Assembly: GCA_041648895.1 (NCBI GenBank)
Contig: JBAZOB010000004.1
Location: forward strand, 1 to 58,617
Length of the DNA: 58,617 nucleotides
Direction: 5' to 3'
DNA from: JBAZOB01 sp041648895
GTDB lineage: Bacteria; Patescibacteriota; JAHJAL01
This document shows positions 16,357-24,892 of the stretch, in pieces (within the stretch, counting starts at the first letter, position 1; every line of letters begins with the position of its first letter). The position numbers and the translations under genes are program-made. The notes under the pieces were generated by a model. The model was not told where the DNA came from. It saw nothing but the letters and a program-made list of their open reading frames with translations, and searched no databases.

Positions 16357-17402
16357 AATTCAATATACTGGTTTGCTAGTCTCTCCCAAGTTTGATTTTG
16401 CGCCCATTCAATAACGGTAGTAAACGTGAATTTAAAATTATTTGATTTTTTTATATACGAGTATAAATTATTTGCTAGATCTATGGAATTTTTACTTATA
16501 GACATAAAATTATTTGAAAAGGGAAATTGAGAAAGTCTGTCAAATTCTAATTCATTTTGAGATATAACAAATATTGGCTTTTTTTGAAGCACTGATTCTA
16601 GTATAGCTAAATAACCATTGGTTATTATTATAGAAGATGAGCATATGTATTCAGATGGATTATCAACAAATCCTTTTAACGATATGTCGATATTATGATC
16701 ACCAGCAAAACTAAGGACTTCATTTTCAAGTTCTCCGCTTCCAATGAAAACAATTTTGATTGTATTTAATAATTTATTATTTAAAATATTAAATGAATCT
16801 AAATATTGTAAAATGGGAATATCATTGGATATTCTTGATATAACCAATATATCAATTTTTGGAAGAATATTTTTACATTTTATATTTTCGGCAGCGCCAT
16901 AACTTACGATATCTGCGTTTGTTTTGTACCACTTTTTTATGAATTCGCCAATACATATGTTACCTCTTGTTAGTATTTCGCTAATTTTTCGAAAAAATTT
17001 AATTAACGTATTTGGCGGGCATTCTCCCTCCCATCCATGGAATGTAATATATATTTTTTTAAAAGGGAAAAGCAATCTAATTAAAATAAACCATATAAAT
17101 AGTTGATAATCATGGATATGGACAATATTTGATTTATAAACTAGTTTAATATATTTAAAAAACTTAAACATGGTAATTGCCATGCCTACTATATATATTT
17201 TATTTGGTTTAAATCTAAATATTTTTATTTCTTCAATTTCAGATACTCTTGGTAATTTGGAATCATGAAGCGTAGTTAGGACGGTAATTTTATAGCCTTT
17301 ATGTATTAATTGTTGGGAAAGGTTGAATACATGTTTTTCTACACCACCTTGGTGCGGATAAAAATAGGGGGATAACATTAATATATTATTTCTTGAATCC
17401 AT
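16344..17402 (-). CDS. GT4 family glycosyltransferase
   Basis: A 352-residue GT-B enzyme. MLSPYFYPHQGGVEKHVFNL is the classic GT4 N-terminal acceptor loop, VHIHDYQ and TFHGWEGECPP follow, and the donor domain has VFIGSGELENEV and LKGFVDNPSEYI. The last domain is weaker than usual: at the E-x7-E position it reads TNGYLAILESVLQKKPIF, so only one of the two glutamates is clear. That may mean altered catalysis or simply divergence. It lies between a WecB-type epimerase and a GT2 enzyme in the same direction. It is strongly AT-rich. The family call is good; activity less certain. Confidence 0.8.
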   Translation of the reverse strand: MDSRNNILMLSPYFYPHQGGVEKHVFNLSQQLIHKGYKITVLTTLHDSKLPRVSEIEEIKIFRFKPNKIYIVGMAITMFKFFKYIKLVYKSNIVHIHDYQLFIWFILIRLLFPFKKIYITFHGWEGECPPNTLIKFFRKISEILTRGNICIGEFIKKWYKTNADIVSYGAAENIKCKNILPKIDILVISRISNDIPILQYLDSFNILNNKLLNTIKIVFIGSGELENEVLSFAGDHNIDISLKGFVDNPSEYICSSSIIITNGYLAILESVLQKKPIFVISQNELEFDRLSQFPFSNNFMSISKNSIDLANNLYSYIKKSNNFKFTFTTVIEWAQNQTWERLANQYIELWNK

Positions 17403-17404
17403 TT

Positions 17405-18493
17405 TTATAATAAAGGTTGAATTCGTCTTATCATTTTTTCTGAACTATGACCATCGCCAAAAGGATTTTTCCATTTTATTTTCCTGTTTAATATTTTAAT
17501 TGTCGATGAGATAATTTTTTTTGTTTCTTGACCGGCGATAATGTTACCCCCAATTTTTACTGTCTCTGGTCGTTCAGTGTTGTTTCTTAACGTGATGCAA
17601 GGTACTTTAAGAATGCACGCCTCTTCCTGGATTCCCCCAGAATCTGTAAAAATTAATCTCGCCTTACTTATTAATTGTAACATTTCAAGATATCCTACCG
17701 GATTAACCATTTTTATGTTATTCGGCAATTTAATATTAAATTTATTTAAATTTTTAAGGGTACGAGGGTGAACTAAAAAAATAATTTTATTTAAAAAAAC
17801 AATTTTTTCAAGAGCCTTAAGCCCATTAAATATTTTAATTAGATTAATTTTAAAATCGACATTTGAAGGCCGGTGTAAAGTCAATATTGAATACTTTTTT
17901 TCAATTACATTATATTTCTTTAAAACATTCATTTTTTTATTTGAAATTTCAATATTAATTTTAACCGCGTCTACAATTGTATTGCCAGTTACTAAAATTT
18001 TATTTTTTGGGATGCCCTCTTTAATTAATATTTCTTTTTGGATAATTGTCGGGGCAAATAATATATCAGAAATATGATCGGCAACGATCCGATTGATTTC
18101 TTCTGGCATTTTTCTATCATAACTCCTCAGGCCAGCTTCAACATGGGCAATAGTAATATTGAATTCTTTGGCAGCAGCCATAGCGCCAGCCAATACTGAA
18201 TTTGTATCTCCTTCAACAATAATACAGCCTGGTTTTTCTTTTATAATGATTTTTTCAATCGCAATAATCATGCTAGCTGTCTGCAAGCCATGATTAGCTG
18301 ATCCAACGTTTAAATTGTATTTAGCATAAGGTAAATTAAGCTCCTTAAAAAAAATTTTATCAAGAATTGCTGAATAATGTTGATTTGTGTGGATGATAAA
18401 ATAAGGAATATTTTTTAGTCTACATAATCTAATCAATGGACTAAGTTTTATAATTTCTGGTCTTGTTCCTAGAATAAAACAAATTTTTTTCAT
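17405..18493 (-). CDS. wecB: UDP-N-acetylglucosamine 2-epimerase (non-hydrolysing)
   Basis: A 362-residue enzyme that interconverts UDP-GlcNAc and UDP-ManNAc. It shows GTRPEIIKLSPLIR at the N-terminus, TNQHYS, VEGDTNSVLAGAMAA, HVEAGLRSYDRKMPEEINR with the acidic catalytic cluster, TLHRPSN and the UDP-binding SDSGGIQEEA plus LRNNTERPE. All are hallmarks of the non-hydrolysing family. The WecC-like dehydrogenase at 8100-9407 could oxidise its product to UDP-ManNAcA. It sits two bases downstream of a second, divergent member of the same superfamily, so the operon carries two non-redundant 2-epimerases. The gene symbol is given on family grounds. Confidence 0.9.
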   Translation of the reverse strand: MKKICFILGTRPEIIKLSPLIRLCRLKNIPYFIIHTNQHYSAILDKIFFKELNLPYAKYNLNVGSANHGLQTASMIIAIEKIIIKEKPGCIIVEGDTNSVLAGAMAAAKEFNITIAHVEAGLRSYDRKMPEEINRIVADHISDILFAPTIIQKEILIKEGIPKNKILVTGNTIVDAVKINIEISNKKMNVLKKYNVIEKKYSILTLHRPSNVDFKINLIKIFNGLKALEKIVFLNKIIFLVHPRTLKNLNKFNIKLPNNIKMVNPVGYLEMLQLISKARLIFTDSGGIQEEACILKVPCITLRNNTERPETVKIGGNIIAGQETKKIISSTIKILNRKIKWKNPFGDGHSSEKMIRRIQPLL

Positions 18494-18495
18494 GT

Positions 18496-19701
18496 TTATT
18501 TAAATATTCCGTAAGCTTGTTTCATAATTTTATTTTGTTTTGTATAATTAAATTTTCTAGAATTTTTAAAAAAATTATTATTAATTTTTTCCATTAAGTC
18601 ATTATATACAACTTCAGAAGGACTTTTTTTTGTTGGATTTAACACCCAGCGATTCCAATTATTTTTTAATGTTAGTGCTTTTTTTGTATTGTTATAGAGA
18701 TTTTTATTAGAAAGAATAGTCGCCCCAGCCTCAATAGTTTCTGGTCTTTCAGTTGATAATCGGCTGATATGACAAGGCGTACCTAAAATGAGGGATTCTT
18801 CTTGGACTGTACCGCTATCTGAAATTATTACCTTTGCTTCTTTTTCAAGCTTAAGGAATTCGAAAAAACCAAGTGGTTCTGTTATGATAACATTTGAATG
18901 TAATACTTGATTAAGTATTCCAAATTGCTTTAGATTATTTCGGACCCGTGGCATTAGTGGTAATACAACTTTCATTTCATTTGCCAATTTTATTAAATCA
19001 GAAAATTTATCCAATAAAATTTGTTTTGAATTTGTGTTTTCTTCCCGATGTAAAGTGGTCAAAACAAATTTCTTTGATTGTAATTTTAATTTTGATAAAA
19101 TATTAGTTTGATCGGCTTTATAAATAAAATTTTCTATCGCATCATGAATAATGTTACCAATAACTTTTATTCGGAATTCCGGTATACCTTCTGAGAGAAG
19201 GATGCTTTTATAACGTGGAACATATGAATATAAAACATCAGACAAATGATCAATAGTAATTCTATTTATCTCTTCTGGCATTCTCCAGTCGTAGCTTCTT
19301 CCCCCTGCTTCTAAATGAATAACTGGGACGCCCATACGCGCAACAACAACGGAAGATAATACGGTATTTGTATCACCCAAATACATAACAGCATCTGGCT
19401 TAAATTTCTCTACCATTTCCGCGGTTCTTTCAAATAAAAGGCCCATCTGATAAGCGAAGCCTGTGTTATGACCCCCCTTTTTTAACGTTTTCCCAACTTC
19501 CATATTATAATCAGGAAGCCGGACGCCTAATTCCTTGTAAAATATTCCATCTAATTCATAATCAAAATGTTGTCCAGTATGCATGAAAAGATGTTCGTAA
19601 TTATTTTTAGATTGCCCGATATCAAGCAAATTTATAAGTTTAAACATTCTTATTAGGTCTGGACGTATTCCTAGTAAACTAATTATTCTAAATTTTTTCA
19701 T
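18496..19701 (-). CDS. Second UDP-HexNAc 2-epimerase homologue (WbjD/FnlC-like)
   Basis: A 401-residue member of the UDP-GlcNAc 2-epimerase superfamily, distinct from the WecB-type neighbour. Conserved blocks are LGIRPDLIRM, HTGQHFDYELD, LGDTNTVLSS, HLEAGGRSYDWRMPEEINR, TLHREENT and SDSGTVQEES followed by STERPE. The FDYEL and YKELGV segments recall WbjD/FnlC enzymes, which epimerise C2 of a 6-deoxy UDP-HexNAc on the way to UDP-L-FucNAc. A Lys/Asn-rich C-terminal extension of roughly 30 residues goes beyond the usual end. The upstream SDR, cupin and RmlD-like genes may supply its substrate, although a clear FnlA/CapE dehydratase is not present in the window. Substrate remains an inference. 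Confidence 0.78.
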   Translation of the reverse strand: MKKFRIISLLGIRPDLIRMFKLINLLDIGQSKNNYEHLFMHTGQHFDYELDGIFYKELGVRLPDYNMEVGKTLKKGGHNTGFAYQMGLLFERTAEMVEKFKPDAVMYLGDTNTVLSSVVVARMGVPVIHLEAGGRSYDWRMPEEINRITIDHLSDVLYSYVPRYKSILLSEGIPEFRIKVIGNIIHDAIENFIYKADQTNILSKLKLQSKKFVLTTLHREENTNSKQILLDKFSDLIKLANEMKVVLPLMPRVRNNLKQFGILNQVLHSNVIITEPLGFFEFLKLEKEAKVIISDSGTVQEESLILGTPCHISRLSTERPETIEAGATILSNKNLYNNTKKALTLKNNWNRWVLNPTKKSPSEVVYNDLMEKINNNFFKNSRKFNYTKQNKIMKQAYGIFK

Positions 19702-19708
19702 AACTTTT

Positions 19709-21241
19709 TTAATCCACTATTTGTTCGTATGGGTATTTATATCGAAATGGCTTGCGAGTGATTTTTTTTCTCAAGTATTCTACTATTTTGCTGACTTCCT
19801 CGGGCGTTCGGTCACCATTTTTTATTAAAGCATACATTATATTATAAAAGCTGGAGGGATTCCAGTCGGTAATATCTTTGTTATGGAAATGATCCTCAAT
19901 TTCATGTAAATCCTGGTTTACAGAAAATTCGGAGAATTTTTTTTGTATTTTATTCATCGGTTCTTGAAATCTTGATTTCAATTGTTCTAATTGACCGCGT
20001 TCTAATTTAACCAAATAAAATATTTCAAAAATATTTTGTAAGTTTTCTTGATCAGCGCCTGTTAAATAAATATTTTCTGGTTGTATCTCAAGGCCCATTT
20101 TTCTTTTTAGCCTTTCAGCGATTGCTTCTTCCGGTTTTTCTCCTGGTTTCATTGCGCCACCAAATACGGCTAATTTACCCTCTAGTTCTGTAACTCCAGA
20201 GCGTTCCTCAACTAAAATTTTTCCTTCAGGTGAAAGTAGAGTAGCAGATACGGCTAAAGGACGCACTGAATTTTCTTGTTGGTCTTCGCGGTGTGCATAT
20301 GAGGATGCTAGATATGAATAATAATCAGTCTTTGAAGTTTGCAAATCGAGCTTTCCGTTTAAAAAAGAATAGCCATCAACATTAATTAATTCACCATTAA
20401 ATGGATTGGGCTCTCCGTGATCCCTGCGTAAAGTAGCAGTTAATGCTTGAAGTAATTTTTCCGCCTGAGGGGATAGTGGGGTTGTCTCATCCGAATAATG
20501 TTGATCAACGGTATTAATGGGTGTTCCAAATTCTATAAGTGGTGTAGCGGGTTCTTTAATAAACCTGCTTATATCGCCCTTTTCAGAATAGGAGAGTATG
20601 CGTTTAATCTCGCCTTTTGCTTTCCGATAAATATTATATTCAAGTTGGTCGTATGGAACGCCGATTATTTCAAACTCCTTTGTCCGTGAAAGGTTTTTTT
20701 CAGCAGTTCGGACTACGCGAGGAACGTGGTAGCTTGTCGTAATAAAGGTTAGGTGTTTTGAATTCGTGTATTCAGGATCCTTATCCATTAAAGTAAATTG
20801 AGTTTTTGTATTGCCAACACCTCGGTCACCGCAATTAAAAGTTTGAATTATTCCGTCCGGAATGCCTAACTCATGAGCAACTTCAACCATCATTTGTAGT
20901 TGTTCTGTTTCGCCATTTAATATCAGTTTTGGCGAAAACTGAATAATTTGATCCTCCGTAAGTTCTTCTGATGACATTCCCGCTTTCTCTGCAGCTATTT
21001 GTTTAATTATTTCAAAGGAATATTTGATTCTTGCTTCATTTTCTTGCGTTCGTTCGATAAAAGTACCGTCTTCACATTTTTCTGGCGGGGCAGAAAGAAC
21101 AACAATACCATCCGTCCGTTGGGGGAGTGAGTAGTTTTGTTCGTGGAGACGGTCCCTGAATTCATTAATAAGTCGTCTGACGTCCTTACTTTTTTGGTCC
21201 CAATGTTCTGGTATTGGGCGATGTTCAGCTCTTGGATACAT
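19709..21241 (-). CDS. DUF218 (YdcF-like) domain fused to a degenerate Nudix domain
   Basis: A 510-residue cytosolic-looking protein with no signal peptide or membrane helix. Residues about 42-220 match the DUF218/YdcF pattern: DGIVVLSAPP, an FSPKLILNGE strand, ELGIPDGII, and the TFITTSYHVPRVVRTA block. Residues about 327-425 form a Nudix-like domain beginning RPLAVSATLLSPEGKILVEE. Its Nudix box starts GAMKPGEKPEEAIA, but then reads ERLKRKMGL where the rule wants RELxEExGL, so the metal-binding glutamates appear replaced by R377, R380 and K381. The Nudix half is therefore probably non-catalytic. It lies between an RmlD-like reductase and a 2-epimerase with 2-7 base gaps, which points to nucleotide-sugar metabolism or its control. 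Function is unknown. Confidence 0.72.
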   Translation of the reverse strand: MYPRAEHRPIPEHWDQKSKDVRRLINEFRDRLHEQNYSLPQRTDGIVVLSAPPEKCEDGTFIERTQENEARIKYSFEIIKQIAAEKAGMSSEELTEDQIIQFSPKLILNGETEQLQMMVEVAHELGIPDGIIQTFNCGDRGVGNTKTQFTLMDKDPEYTNSKHLTFITTSYHVPRVVRTAEKNLSRTKEFEIIGVPYDQLEYNIYRKAKGEIKRILSYSEKGDISRFIKEPATPLIEFGTPINTVDQHYSDETTPLSPQAEKLLQALTATLRRDHGEPNPFNGELINVDGYSFLNGKLDLQTSKTDYYSYLASSYAHREDQQENSVRPLAVSATLLSPEGKILVEERSGVTELEGKLAVFGGAMKPGEKPEEAIAERLKRKMGLEIQPENIYLTGADQENLQNIFEIFYLVKLERGQLEQLKSRFQEPMNKIQKKFSEFSVNQDLHEIEDHFHNKDITDWNPSSFYNIMYALIKNGDRTPEEVSKIVEYLRKKITRKPFRYKYPYEQIVD

Positions 21242-21243
21242 AA

Positions 21244-22131
21244 TTATAATTCATTAACCATATCTTTGAATAATGGGATGTTCAGTTTTTGATTAAGGTC
21301 GTATATTGTCCGAAGCCTCCTGTCAACAGGAGACGGTGAAGCTTCTTCGATGGTGACATCAATTTTAAATTTTTCCTTGAAAGCCATAATCATGTCCAGT
21401 TTTGTTACGTCATTGGCATAAATGTGAAATAATCCATTATCCGGAAAATCAGAACGGTTTGAGAAAATTGTATCGCAAATTTTTCCGAATTGCTTTGTGG
21501 TAATACCATTCCATAAATGTGTTTTAAATCCTTTTATAGTTTTACCACCCTGTTGTTTGAACCACTCTATTAACGACACAAAACCATGTATTTCCGGTCC
21601 GATAATCGAGGTCCTGAGTACTAACGATTTTTGAGAAGGTTCTCCTAAACTTTTTGACAGACCATAGAGATCGTTAGGAGTTTTAGTCGAATTTTCATCA
21701 TATGGCGCACTTTCCAAACCATTAAACGCACAATCGGTAGTGATTTGTATTAATTTTTTTTCATATATTCCGCTTAATATATGTGGAATCGCCCCATTAA
21801 TGAATAATGTTGTTTTCGGATCTTTTGTACTGTGTGGCTTAATGATACCTGCACAATTAATGAAACCGTCAATTTCACCAATTTCCTCGATTAGCTTTTT
21901 TGTATTTGGGCCTATAACTGTATTGGTAAACCCTAGTTCGTAATCCTGATAAATATCCATCAGATCCAATTGGATTCGTCTATGATTTTGAGTATTTCCA
22001 TAAGCTTTTTCAAGTAACTCCAAATTTTTATCGCCTCGATAGATGAGAACCAATTTATACTTGTCTTTCAGTTCGTTGTATACGGCGCTCCCGAGCATAC
22101 CAGTAGGAGCAGATATGGCGATTGTTTTCAT
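21244..22131 (-). CDS. RmlD-like NAD(P)-dependent sugar-nucleotide reductase
   Basis: A 295-residue extended SDR related to dTDP-4-dehydrorhamnose reductase. The N-terminus reads MKTIAISAPTGMLGSAVYNE, a variant of the usual glycine-rich motif. INCAGII, QITTDCAFNG and the catalytic Y and K in DLYGLSKSLGE match RmlD, as does the C-terminal YDLNQKL segment. A true rmlD exists at 38544-39386, so this copy probably reduces a different 4-keto sugar made by the neighbouring enzymes. It follows the RmlC-like cupin by 19 bases and is followed by the DUF218-Nudix fusion by 2 bases. Fold and reaction type are well supported; the substrate is not. Confidence 0.8.
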   Translation of the reverse strand: MKTIAISAPTGMLGSAVYNELKDKYKLVLIYRGDKNLELLEKAYGNTQNHRRIQLDLMDIYQDYELGFTNTVIGPNTKKLIEEIGEIDGFINCAGIIKPHSTKDPKTTLFINGAIPHILSGIYEKKLIQITTDCAFNGLESAPYDENSTKTPNDLYGLSKSLGEPSQKSLVLRTSIIGPEIHGFVSLIEWFKQQGGKTIKGFKTHLWNGITTKQFGKICDTIFSNRSDFPDNGLFHIYANDVTKLDMIMAFKEKFKIDVTIEEASPSPVDRRLRTIYDLNQKLNIPLFKDMVNEL

Positions 22132-22150
22132 ATGTATTATTGTGTTTAAA

Positions 22151-22597
22151 TTATCTACCTTTCACCGTCCAAACATCACCCCATTTGTTTGGGTCAAATC
22201 TTTTATCATCGTCAATAGATTCCTCGAAAGAAGCTGTGGATCCGCAAATTAATACAGTATTATCTTCCAGGGATACCCATCCGTTTGCATAACCTGGAGG
22301 TATAACAATCAAGTTTGGCCTTCTCGAAGAACTTATAAAAGTATATTGGTCTTTTTCATCTTCGGGGTTGATTGCTATAAATTTTGCGGCGCCACTTGAA
22401 ATTATAAAGAATTTCCATTCTTTTTTATGAAAATGGAAACCTCGAATTATACCTTTGCCGTAATTATAGACGTAATAGATCCTTTTAATGGCCAATCCTT
22501 CTTGATCAGGCAATGAATTCGCTTCATTTAAAAAGGGCACAAACGTACCCCGGTCATCACTACGAGCATTAATTTCCTTTAAATATGGTTTATTCAT
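22151..22597 (-). CDS. RmlC-family cupin (sugar-nucleotide epimerase or isomerase)
   Basis: A 148-residue single-domain cupin. RGFHFHKKEWKFF carries the metal- or substrate-binding His residues in the same place as RGLHFQ in RmlC, and IPPGYANGWVSLEDNTVLI matches the second cupin strand pair of RmlC. The tail DDKRFDPNKWGDVW also resembles the RmlC C-terminus. It probably epimerises or isomerises a 4-keto sugar nucleotide. A canonical rmlC is at 39373-39918, so this is a divergent second copy dedicated to the minus-strand operon. It stands between an SDR dehydratase/epimerase and an RmlD-like reductase, giving a compact three-step sugar module. Confidence 0.78.
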   Translation of the reverse strand: MNKPYLKEINARSDDRGTFVPFLNEANSLPDQEGLAIKRIYYVYNYGKGIIRGFHFHKKEWKFFIISSGAAKFIAINPEDEKDQYTFISSSRRPNLIVIPPGYANGWVSLEDNTVLICGSTASFEESIDDDKRFDPNKWGDVWTVKGR

Positions 22598-22606
22598 TTT
22601 TTTAAA

Positions 22607-23575
22607 TTATTTATTAATCTTACTTTTTTCATAATCTTCCAAAATTGCAGTCATTCTTTTCACATTTGAATAGAATTCATTCTCTAAATTCAAAACACGG
22701 TTTTCATTTACTAATTCCTTCACTTGTTTAATACCATACAGCAAATCCCTGTTTGTTGTATTTGGTATAACCTTGTCTTTTAACGCCTTTGATTGATCGG
22801 CATTGTAATTCCTATTGTCTTGGAATTTTTCTTCAGTAGTTTCGATTTTACATCCTGTTTCTTTTTGAATACGTTTTGCTAAATCAACTATAGTCGTATT
22901 TTCTGTTGCGATATTGTATATTCCGTTAATATTTCGGTCTAGATTATCAACTAAGAATTTTGCAATGTCGTTTACATGAACAAACGGTCTCCACTGTGAC
23001 CCGCCAAAAACGGTTAATGCCCCTTTCTTGATTGCGTTCATTGTCATGTAATTAACAGCCAAATCCATTCTTATTCGCGCATAGGTATCCGAAATACCAT
23101 ATGCCGTCCCTAATCTAAAGATTAACGAATTCTTACTTTTTAAATAGTTTTCAGATTGTAACTTAGTTTGAGCATAAGAAGATAGGGGATTAGTCTTTGA
23201 AGATTCGTTGACAGGTGTATCACTAGCTCCGTATACCGAGCAGGTAGAAGTAAATAATATTCGACCGTTATAATTTTTGGACAACCATTCAATGGAATCC
23301 TGATTAATTTCTTTTGTCAGCTGGGGGTTTAATTGGCAAGCGGGATCTCCGACAAGGGCCGCTAACCATATCACGTGTGAATAATCGGAGAGTATTTCTA
23401 ATAGTTTCTCGTGGTTTCGGATATCTCCATAAATAAATTTTACAGGCTTGAGGTAATGGTTTTCGTAGGTCAAGTTGTCATAAACAGAAAAAGGAATTTT
23501 TCTGTTGATTAATTCCTCGGTAGTGCCACCACCGATGTAACCGGCGCCGCCAACCACCAAAACTCGTTTTATCAT
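22607..23575 (-). CDS. NAD-dependent epimerase/dehydratase (extended SDR)
   Basis: A 322-residue extended SDR with VVGGAGYIGGGTTEELI at the N-terminus, a WLAALVGDPACQ strand, STCSVYGAS for the catalytic Ser/Thr, and Y and K in SSYAQTKLQSE. The RPFVHVNDIAKF block and NIATENTT are typical sugar-nucleotide epimerase features. The WLAALVGDPAC form is a sub-family found with deoxysugar and polysaccharide genes. It likely prepares a keto sugar for the cupin and reductase encoded next. A 31-base AT-rich gap precedes it; no promoter is evident there. Exact reaction (4,6-dehydration or epimerisation) cannot be fixed by eye. Confidence 0.78.
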   Translation of the reverse strand: MIKRVLVVGGAGYIGGGTTEELINRKIPFSVYDNLTYENHYLKPVKFIYGDIRNHEKLLEILSDYSHVIWLAALVGDPACQLNPQLTKEINQDSIEWLSKNYNGRILFTSTCSVYGASDTPVNESSKTNPLSSYAQTKLQSENYLKSKNSLIFRLGTAYGISDTYARIRMDLAVNYMTMNAIKKGALTVFGGSQWRPFVHVNDIAKFLVDNLDRNINGIYNIATENTTIVDLAKRIQKETGCKIETTEEKFQDNRNYNADQSKALKDKVIPNTTNRDLLYGIKQVKELVNENRVLNLENEFYSNVKRMTAILEDYEKSKINK

Positions 23576-23606
23576 TGTTGTTTAGTTAAGAGTAAATATT
23601 GGCTAA

Positions 23607-24875
23607 TTATATACTATTTATAATATTTTTCAACCTTTCGGCGTTTTTTTGTGCGTCATGATTAGCATGAAATACACTTAATGAATTTTTAATAAATATT
23701 TCACCAACTGAAGGATTTGAGAAAAATTTTTGTATCGAATCTGCCAGTATTTTTGGATCATTTTTGTCTACTACTATTCCGAGATTATATTTTTTTGCAT
23801 ATTCTGAAATATAGGCATATTCTGGAGCATGAATAAGCATTGGCTTTCCCGCACCTAAATAGTCTGTAAATTTACCTGGTGTTGCTGTAGCGATAATATC
23901 TGGGTTTTTGGTATTCCAAGAAAGTGGTAAGAAAAGAAGGTCAGCACCATTCAGAATATTTGGAATTTCCAAGGGCTGAGCTGAATTTAATTTAATGAAT
24001 TGTTTTGTATTAAAAATGTTTTTTAAATGTTCAGCAATGTTTGGAATGTATAGATGAAGCTCAATTTGTAATTCATTTAAATATTCTATAGCGTTAATTA
24101 GGTTGAGCAGACTTTGTTCCTGTGGCCAAGATACGTTACCAGTATATATAGTTTTGTATGGCTGTTGAGGATTATAGCGGTTTGATTTTACTATGTATTG
24201 ATCTAAAAAAGTCGAATTATAAATAACTGCCGTTTTAATATAATTACCATATTTATTTTTAAAAAATTCTTCCGTTCTTTCATTGGTTACTAAAATATAT
24301 TTCGCATTTTTAACTAAGGTTGACTCAAGTATTTTTGCTAAATATTTATTAATACCGGTTAAGTAATTTTCTTTATAAATATCAAAAAAATATATAACGT
24401 ATGGCTGTTTTGTTATCCAGTGGGTAATTAATGTTGAGATAAGCGCGCTTCCTGAATCAGATATCCCTATCAATAATTTAGAGTTTGTCTCTTTTTGTAT
24501 TTTTACAGCATTTTTAATAAATTTTACTATTGTAACTACCGGAATAAAATAACTAATAATAAACTTATATAAAAAAGGAAAAGTCTTCGTTAAATTAATA
24601 AATGATTCCTTAAATGTATTTCTTTTTGAGATATAATTATTTTGTCTTTTGCTTTTAAAAAGAACGTTATCAAAATCAATAAAATAATATTTACATGGCA
24701 ATACGTTCCCTTTATTTTTATCATTAATTAAAGAAAATGTTTGGTTATAAGATGTTAGAAAAGAATATTCATCTTTATTAAACAGTGAAAATAAATTATA
24801 TAAATTTTGTGGACCACCTATCATTGGTGGCCCCCATGAAGAAATTAATAAAATATGCTTATTTATTTTCAACAT
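23607..24875 (-). CDS. GT4-like glycosyltransferase
   Basis: A 422-residue GT-B protein. The N-terminus ISSWGPPMIGGPQNLYNLF holds the acceptor glycine loop. YTGNVSWPQEQSLLNLI starts the donor domain, LLFLPLSWNTKNPDIIATAT and PGKFTDYLGAGKPMLIHAPE stand where the E-x7-E region should be. This form, with PGK..DYL..GKP, is the GT4 variant common in capsule loci. A hydrophobic stretch near 105-125 suggests membrane association. It is followed by a similar enzyme upstream, suggesting two related consecutive transfers. Donor unknown. Confidence 0.8.
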   Translation of the reverse strand: MLKINKHILLISSWGPPMIGGPQNLYNLFSLFNKDEYSFLTSYNQTFSLINDKNKGNVLPCKYYFIDFDNVLFKSKRQNNYISKRNTFKESFINLTKTFPFLYKFIISYFIPVVTIVKFIKNAVKIQKETNSKLLIGISDSGSALISTLITHWITKQPYVIYFFDIYKENYLTGINKYLAKILESTLVKNAKYILVTNERTEEFFKNKYGNYIKTAVIYNSTFLDQYIVKSNRYNPQQPYKTIYTGNVSWPQEQSLLNLINAIEYLNELQIELHLYIPNIAEHLKNIFNTKQFIKLNSAQPLEIPNILNGADLLFLPLSWNTKNPDIIATATPGKFTDYLGAGKPMLIHAPEYAYISEYAKKYNLGIVVDKNDPKILADSIQKFFSNPSVGEIFIKNSLSVFHANHDAQKNAERLKNIINSI

Positions 24876-24892
24876 TAAATATAAAATTTCAT

